64,000 nt of DNA from Cunninghamella blakesleeana (taxonomy: Eukaryota > Mucoromycota > Mucoromycetes > Mucorales > Cunninghamellaceae). The position numbers and the translations under genes were made by a program. This document shows positions 21,302 to 30,135 of the stretch, piece after piece (position 1 is the stretch's first letter; the number at the start of each line of letters is the position of its first letter). The DNA lies in NCBI GenBank assembly GCA_017871115.1, contig JAFCIZ010000010.1, positions 1-64,000 of the forward strand, given 5' to 3'. Below the pieces are notes generated by a model that was given only the letters and a program-made list of their open reading frames with translations, made no database searches and was not told where the DNA came from.

Positions 21302-21414
21302 AGCTGAAAATTCTATAAATTGTTAACAGTAGTTGCCGCAAGTGTAGGTTGGGTTACTTTCTGTTGTTTTAGTGGTATTTTATTTTTTATTTGTTGTGAA
21401 TGGCTTTGTATTCT

Positions 21415-21454
21415 GCGCTTAAAAGTTTATCCGGAATAAATGTGAACCTTAAGC
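21415..21454 (-). promoter_or_regulatory. LINE 5' leader module (family E), 5' end clipped
   Basis: In sense it reads GCTTAAGG ... CCGGATAAACTTTTAAGCGC. The CTCTTTC start seen in other copies is missing, and the poly(A) tail of the next LINE (C1) joins at 21455-21456. Confidence 0.6.
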
Positions 21455-21723
21455 TTTTTTTTTTTTGTATTTAAAGCAACATTGCATTACTGTGTAATGC
21501 TTGTTGTATTTCTTTATTAGGCAAATTATAAGCTCCGGTTAAAAATTAAAATAAAATAAAATAAACAAAAAAACAAAAAAAAACTAGCTATATTTTTCTT
21601 TTCTTTTCTTTTTCTTTTCCAAGTTCTTTTGACAATGCATAATTCTTTTTCTTTTTCAAAATTAAAGATCTTCAGACAGCTATTTAAAAAAGTACAAAAG
21701 ATAATTAAAACATAGATTGTACA

Positions 21724-24700
21724 TTACTGCCAATCTAAGTTAATATCATTATAGTTGTGGAAGACCTTCCATCTTGCTAAAGCAAAATCTGTCCTCCAAG
21801 TTGTTTCTTCAAAGACATGATGCCAGTGTTGTTGCCAAAGTATCAGTAAAACATGTCCTATTAGTACCAAAGTATTGCTGTTGACCTTATTAATACGATT
21901 AAACGTTATTGATGACCAAATATTATTAAACTTCTCCTGTGGTATATTTTTGGAATAAGGGAAAGCTTTCCAAAATTCCTTTTTCTTTTTACAGTGAAGA
22001 ATAAAATGTTGATCATCTTCAAAATCAGGACAGAAGGAACAAAGAGGAGTCTGAAACTTGGTTGGTATCATTTGATGTAGTCTACAATTTGTTGGTAACT
22101 TGTGGATCAATATTCTCCACCATATTTCTATGGCTTTATGAGGAATATCTAGTTGCCAAAAATTGGACCAGTCAGCTTTCGACATTAACGCACCTGGAGT
22201 TTGCACCAGAGGTGGATGTTTGACAGGATAAATGGGAGAACCTTGGAAGAACCAATATCTACGCAAGGAACTCGGAGAAGCTTTATGCACCATTATTGTA
22301 TTGGACGAGGAGGACAAAGAAAACTTCCATTCTTCTAGAACAGTAGAAACAGGAATATTACGACCTACTCTACTGCTTTGAAAGAACTTGTTTTTAAGAA
22401 GAGGATGAATTTTTAGTTGATCCAAAAGTAAAGAGGATATTATAGCATCATACTTTTTCCGACTATGACTATTACTAGGAGGTACTTCCATAAGATCTTT
22501 AGCAAACCAATTAGCTGGTATCAACCTTTTAATATCTAAAATAGGTCTAGATATTCTAGGTGATTCATTTATTACTAAAGCTTTTCTAAGAGGCAGATGT
22601 TTAATTGTTTCCCTCGACCAGTTTGAAGAAGGTTCTAGTGTAGGTACGGATGCTAACATTTTTATCATATGCTTCATCTGTGGCAACTTTCTGAATTTTT
22701 TGTTATAATAATGTGGATCAGCAAGAATCGGAATGACAGAACACTGATTAGTGTAATAGGTGATTAATTGTTGAAACACATTAAATAAAAAGTTGGTGGC
22801 ATCTGAGGTGATCATCTTATTGATATATACCATATGAAGAGCTTTGAACTGATGATTTATATCAATTAGATTAATTCCACCTTGATTCTTTGGAGCGCAG
22901 AGAAAGTGGTATGACGGTTTTGGAAAGAAAGGCACAACATATTCATATACTTTTCTTCGAATTGATGCCAACCATTTTTCAGGGACTATTGTAACACGTA
23001 GGATATGCCATAGTCGAGAAAGGATCAACGAGTTCGTCACTATAGATCTACCTCTAATTGATAATGATCTTTGCTTCAGCACATTAATATGATTGGTAAG
23101 TTTATTTTCAACCGACCATAAAAAGGTGTTAAGCTGCTCTTTGCTAGAGTAAACTGGATAACCTAGATAAGTGATGGCTGTTGGATTTTCCTTGTCATGC
23201 CATGAAATTTGATCTGCCTTAGCTATCTCTTTCCAGGCATCATGTCTTTCACCTGTTACTGAAAACATGATAGTCTTTTGAAAGTTAACTTTGGCATTAC
23301 TGGCTTCACCATACAACTTTAGGATACCTTTAAGATAGTACCACTCTTTCAAATCCCTAACGAATACTAAAAGATCATCAGCATAGGCTAGTAATTTGAT
23401 GGTAACTGGATACTGTTTATTTTCAACTGTTTCCACCTTTTGATCAAGTATAGGTACACCATAAATATTACTTTCACTTAATATGGTACGTAATAAAGGT
23501 TCAAAGGCAATATTGAAAAGTAAAGGTGAAATTGGATCACCTTGACGTAATCCACGTTTCTGATCTATAGGAGCAGCCAACCAACCATTTACAGACAAAC
23601 ATATCTTTGTATTAAAGAAAAGGTCAAGTAAACAGTTTATCAGAGAGGATGGGAAATGGAAACACTCTAATACTTTTTGAAGGTATAATGGATGAATCCT
23701 GTCATATGCTTTCTCTTGATCTAAGAGTAAACCTATGGAAGTATCATCAGGATTTGTATTTACAGTGTGTTGCATCAGAGTTTGTGTAATCCAGCCATTA
23801 TCAGATATCAAACGGTGTGGCATGAAACCAGTTTGATATGGGTTGATAATTTTTGGAAGACAACAGTTTAACCTATTTGCTATAATCTTTGTAAATATTT
23901 TAGCATCACAATTAATCAGAGACAGCGGGCGCCAATTTTGTAAGAGGGTACGATCACCTTTCTTATATAATAGCACCATCTTGGTTTCTCTCCAAGAAGT
24001 AGGTTGTAATCCATTTAAAGCATCATTCATAATCAAACTAAGAAGTTCCAAAAGCTTGGGATGCATACCTAGGATGAGTTTATAAAACTCGAAACCTAGA
24101 CCATCCAAACCTGGACTCTTGTGAATAGGACTGTGTTTGATTATGTTTAATACATCCTCTTGTAAGATAGCAGCGGTTAGAAGATTTTGATCTTGAAAAG
24201 ATAGCTTATTATTATCAGGTATACTATTGGTTAGGACATTAATAGCAGCAACATCAACATCCTGAGTGCTATACAAATCTTTGTAATAGCTTCTGGTTTC
24301 CTTAATAATATCCTTTATATCCGTATGGATCAGATGACTTACTGGATTTTGAATAGCTGTTAGGGTCATCCGTTTAGATCTAGTTTTTAAGGTATTGAAA
24401 AAATATTTATTATTTTTTTCACCTTTATCTGACCACATAGTATTGGATCTAATTATCAACTGTTGTGTCTTGACTTTATATAAATCATCAAGTTGATGTT
24501 CTATCTTTTCAATTTCTTCCATAGATGATAAATTTTGCCTGGCTTCTTGTAACTGTTCAAGATCAGTTTTATACTTTTTGTTCTTTTCAGAACTATAAAG
24601 TGTGGTACATATCTTTACTTTTACTTTAATCTTATCCCATAATAATTGCCTATTGATGGTCTGTAGGTCAATATTATCTATCAGATTATGAAGTACCTCT

Positions 24701-25540
24701 GACAGGATAGGATAAAATTCATTGTCATGGAGTAATTGTGGATTAAATCTCCAAGTACCTGGTCCCATTTGCATCGACTCACTAGTATGTATTGACATAG
24801 CTAGTAAGTGATGGTCAGTCCATTCAGAAGGTAAGTAAGCCAGTAGGGTATTTATCAAATCCTCTTTTAAATTACTAGAGATGAAGATATAATCAATAGT
24901 AGATCTAGTACGACCTCTTTTAAAAGTTGACAGAGGTTTGTACATACGATCAGAGCTATTGTTATTGGCACTAAATGCATCTATGTAATTAGTCAGTAGG
25001 TGCTGTATCCATGGCTGATGATCACAATAAGAATAATGACGATGGTCATATATGTGTATATTAAAATCACCAAGAATCATATGCTTGTTCGGTAAAGGAG
25101 GAGCTATAACTTGTGGGTTATCTAAGATACTGTTATAGAAAGGAATTCTTTGATCTCGATTTGCCGGAGCATAGATATTAGTTATGTAGCACAGCTGTTG
25201 ATTATCTTCTGTAGAGATGATAGTACCAGCTGTGATTCTTTCGTCCAGACTAATACTTTGGTCTATAATAGTCAGTTTTGGATTAAGACAAATAATTGCT
25301 GTATATTTAGAAAATAAGCAACAAGTATTTGGAAAAAGGTAATGTAGAGTTCGTATATCAGATGGAGATAGATGATTATGTCTCGAAGAAGCAGTTAGTT
25401 CTTGTAGACATAATATATCGGCTTGAGGATGAATACGCGAACGTAAAAAAACGAGAGTATTCTTTTTGTGTTCGAGGGTTGTTGGATTTGAGTACACTAC
25501 GTGCATTCAAAGAAGATATATTAATTGTTGATAGTGTCAT
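21724..25540 (-). pseudogene. LINE family C ORF2 with one-base frameshift near its start
   Basis: The true start is ATG at 25540, giving MTLSTINISSLNARSVL as in sister ORFs. A run of seven A at 25445-25451 on the plus strand (T on the coding strand) is one base too long for the frame, so the rest reads in the next frame from about residue 32. That frame (LRSRIHPQADILCLQEL onward) is open for about 1240 codons to 21724. It has GDFNIHIY, STIDYIF, LDQEKAYDRIHP, GLRQGDPISPLLFN, AYADDLLVF and the zinc domain CSFCPDFEDDQHFILHC. The error could be a real mutation or a homopolymer sequencing error. Confidence 0.85.
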
Positions 25541-25543
25541 TTT

Positions 25544-25547
<4 letters not shown>

Positions 25548-25580
<33 letters not shown>

Positions 25581-25591
25581 TTTATTATATA

Positions 25592-25666
<75 letters not shown>

Positions 25667-25672
25667 ATTGCA
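25548..25672. repeat. poly(T) plus TA microsatellite between ORF1 and ORF2
   Basis: About 30 T (25550-25579) are followed by TA dinucleotides with TG interruptions. It fills the ORF1-ORF2 spacer of C1. The B2 spacer at 19320-19358 is also a TA repeat. Confidence 0.9.
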
Positions 25673-25682
25673 CTAGCATCAA

Positions 25683-27113
25683 TTACTGAAGCTGTCCTTT
25701 AGAAAGAACAGATTCAGTAGAAGCAAGACGTGATTTTCTTCCAGAAGGACTATATCCCAATGTTCGATTGGCTACTGATGTATTTAAAGTTGAAGAAACC
25801 TTGCCTTTGTTCATTTCAGAGAGTTTCATCACAAGTGTATCATTAATATCTTTTGATGTATGTTGGTCTATGTCCATTGTTGTTCGAGATGTAATTGGTG
25901 CATACTTGGAAGCCAAGGATCCACCAAAAATGTCTTGATCCTTATCCTCATCACTATCCTTATCGTTTATAGCCCAATCCATTTTTGATAAAATGTTATC
26001 TGAAGTGGTTGTATCTTCAGATGGTGCCAACTTATCGGAGGATTCAATTTTGTTTTTTGATGAACTATTTTTATTTAGGTCATCCTCTGATTTTTCTTCC
26101 TTATCCAAAACCATAAGGTTTGTTGATTTGGTATCGGCTACTTTTTTCTCTTTGACTACCTTTTTCTTTTCAACATTGGCTATAGCATCCGTTCTTTGAC
26201 CTTCTTTCATTTTTTCATAGCTATTTAATTCTTTTTGGAAATCGGCTTCTTTCATTTTACAGAAGCGAGCTATATGTCCCTTTTCCAGACATCTAGAGCA
26301 AGTTAATTGCTTCATCATAGGACAGTTTTTTCTAATATGTCCTGATTGTCTACATTGATAACAGACTGGTGGAGCGCCTTTAAAGGTAGCAGGGAGGTAT
26401 CTATCCCAGTATTCCATATACAACATACGTTGTAATGGTTGGTATTTTACCTCATTACCTTCATCGTTAATATCCAACAAAACTGAGATTTGACCTTCAA
26501 AGAAACCGTCATACAGCATCTTTTTGATCTCACAAATTTTTCCATAACGATGCATGGACTCGAGAACCCCTTCTACTAGGGCAGCTTGCTTTTTCGGGAC
26601 ATAGCTAAGATGGACTCTTACCATTTTTGGAGCAATGTCTGAGTTTGACAATTTACTGGGACTTGCTTTGTAATTAGCTTCGTTAATAATAATACCTTCT
26701 TGGATGGCCTTACTATTATGAACGCTGTCCACAAAGGTGACTTCAATGAAAACATTACCCCTCACATTGGTTCCAAATTTATTGAGGGCAACTACTCCAT
26801 CAACTTTGCCAATTTGCTTTTCAATTGTTCTGTACATTTCCGAGAATGTAGCGAATTCTTTTTTTGGGATTTCAAAAATGACAGAATTATCCTCCAAAGT
26901 TTGTTGAATGATTTGTTCAGACTTGAAAATACGCATATGATCTTTCAAGTGGACGTCTTCATAAATAACTACTGGCTGTAGTTCTATTCTATCACCCATA
27001 ATATCTTTATGGGTCATTGGAGTGGGGACCTTCGCCTTCAGGCCCTTTGCGACTTTTTGAGCCCAGGACTCCGTCGGCTCCATTTCAATGGAGTTTCTCT
27101 TTGAAACTGACAT
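25683..27113 (-). CDS. LINE family C ORF1, RNA-binding zinc-knuckle protein
   Basis: 476 aa, ATG at 27113 (MSVSKRNSIEMEPTESW). The N-terminal domain shares the VAKG...YED...LKDHMRI layout with families B and E. An RRM-like segment follows (MVRVHLSYVPKKQA, DGFFEGQISVLLDIND), then two CCHC knuckles near residues 245-280 (CYQCRQSGHIRKNC, CSRCLEKGHIARFC). A charged Lys/Asp/Ser tail contains SLASKYAPITSRTTMD, a short block also conserved in the B2 ORF1. The expected role is element-RNA binding in the retrotransposition RNP. It is fully open, unlike its ORF2 partner. Confidence 0.9.
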   Translation of the reverse strand: MSVSKRNSIEMEPTESWAQKVAKGLKAKVPTPMTHKDIMGDRIELQPVVIYEDVHLKDHMRIFKSEQIIQQTLEDNSVIFEIPKKEFATFSEMYRTIEKQIGKVDGVVALNKFGTNVRGNVFIEVTFVDSVHNSKAIQEGIIINEANYKASPSKLSNSDIAPKMVRVHLSYVPKKQAALVEGVLESMHRYGKICEIKKMLYDGFFEGQISVLLDINDEGNEVKYQPLQRMLYMEYWDRYLPATFKGAPPVCYQCRQSGHIRKNCPMMKQLTCSRCLEKGHIARFCKMKEADFQKELNSYEKMKEGQRTDAIANVEKKKVVKEKKVADTKSTNLMVLDKEEKSEDDLNKNSSSKNKIESSDKLAPSEDTTTSDNILSKMDWAINDKDSDEDKDQDIFGGSLASKYAPITSRTTMDIDQHTSKDINDTLVMKLSEMNKGKVSSTLNTSVANRTLGYSPSGRKSRLASTESVLSKGQLQ

Positions 27114-27220
27114 TTCAAGAAAAAATGAGTTTCAAATGTATTATGTTAATGTTTAAAACTATGTAGTTATTGTTTTAAAGTTTTAAAAAGAAAAAATAAA
27201 TGAGTATATGATTTTCTTTG

Positions 27221-27383
27221 AGCGCTTAAAGGTTTATCCGTTGTAAAAAGTGTTTCTTAAGCGAAAGAGTTTTTTTTTAGTGTTTTTTTAAAAATTTTAA
27301 TTAAAGTAAATAAATAAGTGTATAGTTTTGTTTTGAGCGCTTAAAAGTTTATCCGTTGAAGAAGTATTTCTTAAGCGAAAGAG
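27221..27383 (-). promoter_or_regulatory. two tandem leader modules upstream of family C ORF1
   Basis: Modules at 27221-27269 and 27336-27383, about 115 bp apart, each with CTCTTTCGCTTAAG, CAACGGATAAA and TTTAAGCGCTC in sense. CGCTTAA at one end and TTAAGCG at the other are complementary, so each can fold as a stem around a loop of about 30 bases. The tandem arrangement resembles the promoter monomers of some mammalian L1 elements; this is analogy only. Confidence 0.6.
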
Positions 27384-27397
27384 ATTTTTCTAGGGAT

Positions 27398-28047
27398 TGA
27401 AAACAATTACGTACTTGGGAATCAAGAAGATCAAAATCAAGCAATTAGGTATTAAATTAAAGTGCAGCAATATAGAATGTAAAATCTATAAAATAATTAT
27501 TATTATAATACAATTTAATTATTTTAATAATACCAGCAAGCAATTTTTCAAAATTCAATTGAAATTTGACTAAAAAATATTTTACATTTATTTATTTAAA
27601 TCCTTATATAGAAATCTAAAATATGTTTATAGTAAAATAATATAAATTATTACTATAGATGGAATTATTTTAAAAAAATTTTAATTTTATATTTAAAATA
27701 TATCATGAAAATGTTAATTCTTAATTTAGCTAAAAAAATATTATTTTTTTAAAAATAAAATTAAAATTTTTTTAAAATAATTCCATCTATAGTAATAATT
27801 TATATTATTTTACTATAAACATATTTTAGATTTCTATATAAGGATTTAAATAAATAAATGTAAAATATTTTTTAGTCAAATTTCAATTGAATTTTGAAAA
27901 ATTGCTTGCTGGTATTATTAAAATAATTAAATTGTATTATAATAATAATTATTTTATAGATTTTACATTCTATATTGCTGCACTTTAATTTAATACCTAA
28001 TTGCTTGATTTTGATCTTCTTGATTCCCAAGTACGTAATTGTTTTCA
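27398..28047. repeat. palindrome with 301-bp near-perfect inverted arms
   Basis: Base 27398 pairs with 28047, and pairing continues without indels to 27690/27755. After one mismatch it continues to 27698/27747, leaving a 48-bp loop. The arms begin TGAAAACAATTACG. There is no coding capacity. It could be a foldback/MITE-like element with long terminal inverted repeats, or an inverted duplication. No obvious target duplication was seen. Confidence 0.85.
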
Positions 28048-28182
28048 GATAAAATATTCCACGACTATAAGAAACTTTTAAAATATTGTGTAACGTGGCT
28101 AGTTTGTGACTTGTGTTATTACTCCATTAAAACGTAATGTTTTTGATTAAAATATACTTTTTTGCCTTTTATTTATTTAACA
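28032..28182 (+). repeat. dispersed repeat U, first copy
   Basis: Starts TACGTAATTGTTTTCAG inside the palindrome's right arm and runs to GCCTTTTATTTATTTAAC. The same sequence with only a few differences is at 58276-58435. Its end (TTTATTTATTTAATATTA) also recurs at 51862-51880. Confidence 0.75.
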
Positions 28183-28225
28183 TTATAAACTTATTTAAAT
28201 ACAAAAAAAAAACATTATAAACTTA
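28179..28225 (+). mobile_element. 17-bp LINE tail-only insertion with 15-bp target duplication
   Basis: AACATTATAAACTTA occurs at 28179-28193 and 28211-28225. Between them lies only TTTAAATACAAAAAAAA (28194-28210), the 3' tag plus poly(A) of the local LINEs. This is what target-primed reverse transcription would leave if it stopped within a few bases of the tail. Confidence 0.75.
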
Positions 28226-28240
28226 GAATGTCAATCAAGT

Positions 28241-29533
28241 AGGCTCTCTCTTTCGCTTAACGAACACTATCGTACACGGATAAAAGTTTACACGGAACAG
28301 ACAGACACTAACAACCCAACTAACAACAAAAACAACAAACAACAAACAAAAAACAAGTACTAAATACACTTAAATTTCTAATTAACCAGTTTACTCAGTA
28401 TAACAAGATAACTGTGCTTAACTAGAATTTTTTTTAAAAAAAAACCCCCCCCCAGAATGACAATTTTGACATGGACCGAAATTGTCTCAAGGGGCCTTGA
28501 ATTAAAGGTTCCAAAAACAAATAATGGACGTGAAATAGCAATGCAACGCAGAGCTATGAAAAAAATTAAGGTGTATGAACACCCAGAATTACAAGACCAG
28601 CTTCGTATACATAGAGCTGAAGTAATTTTACAACAAGCATTACACAGTAATGCTGTTTTATTTGAAATGCCTTATTACACTCATTATAGAGATGCATATA
28701 AGTTAATTGAAGATACATGTGGTAGAGTACTAGGTTTCAGGTGTATTAATAAACCTAAAGAAAATAATACAAAACAAAACTTGCTCATTGAAGCTAAGTT
28801 TGCTAATGAAACTGATAGAAAAGAAGCTATCAGCAAAGGTATTACCATTGATGGAATAGCACATCGCGGTACTCCATGTATGGAAAACATTAATGATATG
28901 CCTGAAATGACTAGAGTGTATATTTCAGGCGTTCCACCTGAAGATAGATTTAAAGATATGTTGATTGAATCTCTTAATTGTTATGGACAAGTAGCCCAAA
29001 TACTAATTTTAAAAGATAGTGGATACTTTGAAGGTGAAGTCAGCGTTCTTCTCAACAGGTCTTCTAAAACAGGAAACTATGAGCCCTTACAGTAAAATAA
29101 CTATTATTCCTATGGAGGAAGATACAACGATTGATCAATTGAAATCTGAAAAAATGGATATAGAATCAATTAATGGAAAAATAAATGATAAAAACTCATC
29201 TAAAAAATATGATGATCTATATCAAAACTCACCTGAAAAGTCGTTAACAGCATCCAAACATGCACCATATGACAAGGCCACCTCGATGAAGGTTGATGAT
29301 GAAAAAGAACTCAGAATAGATGATCAAAAAGAAAAGAAATGATGGGCCTATCAACCAGTAATATTAAAAATAAAAATAACAAAAATAGTAAAAATAAAAT
29401 AATGACTAATTATATACAGAATCAAAATAAATTACGTTCGACCTCTATCACCAAGGTCAATCAATATGAACGTAAATGAATAAGAACAATAGCATGAACA
29501 TAGCCTCTCTTAATGCCAGAGGCTTTTTAAAAA
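28241..29533 (+). mobile_element. ORF1-only (HAL1-like) family B insertion with 17-bp target duplication
   Basis: Direct repeats TAGAATGTCAATCAAGT at 28224-28240 and 29534-29550 enclose a leader module (about 28246-28305), an ORF1 lacking its zinc knuckles, and the first 20 codons of ORF2, ending in GGCTTTTTAAAAA. The ORF2 body and normal 3' tail are absent. The matching duplications show it inserted as one unit, apparently primed from an internal A run. Confidence 0.75.
28457..29479 (+). pseudogene. family B ORF1 with internal deletion of both zinc knuckles
   Basis: Starts MTILTWTEIVSRGLEL at 28457 and follows B1 ORF1 to GNYEPLQ (about residue 212), where TAA ends the frame at 29093-29095. 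Relative to B1, about 365 bp covering both CCHC knuckles are missing. The sequence resumes at KITIIPMEEDTTIDQLK in another frame. A four-base insertion near 29334 shifts the frame again before the original stop at 29477-29479. It also lacks EE in the RRM-like region. Confidence 0.85.
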
Positions 29534-29571
29534 TAGAATGTCAATCAAGTTATAATGGCAAAGTAATACTA

Positions 29572-29653
29572 CTGTTGAATTTATCAAATTAAAATATTAA
29601 GTAAAAAAGACAAGACAAATTGTTAAATTTTTAGTTAACTTTTATTCAAAACC
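29572..29653 (-). repeat. fragment of LTR-like repeat (3' end)
   Basis: TGTTGAATTTATC start and the TTAGTTAACTTTTATTCAAA segment match the first 80 bp of the reverse-oriented copy at 20405, with many substitutions. It ends at an A run that leads into a LINE leader. Confidence 0.6.
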
Positions 29654-29663
29654 AAAAAAAAAG

Positions 29664-30135
29664 CTTTCTCGCTTAAGAATCACTTTTTCAACGGATAAAA
29701 TTTTAAGCACAACAGATAAATGCAATTACTTTTATAACTAAATTAAAAACTTCAGCAAACACAACAAAAATAAAAACAAGTTAACTACTGCTATTTTTAA
29801 CGTTTTATAGAATATTCAGCAATGGGATCTCTTTCGCTTAAAGAATACTTGTACACCGATAAAAATTTAAACGGAACAGACACAAACTTACAATCCAATT
29901 TACAACAAAAATAACAAACACCAAATATAATAAAAAACTCGCTTAAAAAACACTTTTGTACACGGAAAAAAGTTTAAACGAACAGACTTACAGACAATCA
30001 AACAACGAATCAACAAACACCAAACACATATATATTTTTAAAAAAAAACAATAGTATTAACACTAATATTAATTTCTAATTAACCAGTTTATAATAAGTT
30101 AACTGCGCTTAATTAGAAAAAAAAAAAAAAACAAA
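29664..30135 (+). promoter_or_regulatory. three stacked LINE leaders (one E-type, two B-type)
   Basis: Modules start at 29664 (E-type, reaching an ATG-GGA at 29821), 29827 (B-type with GGAACAGACACAAAC) and 29938 (B-type, leading to the ORF1 ATG at 30136). Each begins with a version of CTTTCGCTTAA and includes ACCGATAAA or ACGGATAAA. The first leader is cut just after its ORF1 start codon by the next one. Confidence 0.6.

Larger units (their letters stand above)
21456..27389 (-). mobile_element. family C LINE (C1), ORF1 intact, ORF2 with a frameshift
   Basis: The 3' end is the poly(T) at 21456-21466 with the tag TTTAAATACA in sense. The 5' end has two leader modules in tandem (27221-27269 and 27336-27383). 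The 3'UTR carries a GCATTAC/GTAATGC hairpin at 21484-21500. No flanking target duplication is visible: the 3' end abuts a family E leader and the 5' end abuts a palindrome. Confidence 0.85.

Noticed and set aside
25580..25672. TA repeat considered as telomeric or centromeric satellite
   Set aside because: It is confined to the ORF1-ORF2 spacer of one LINE and is a simple dinucleotide repeat.
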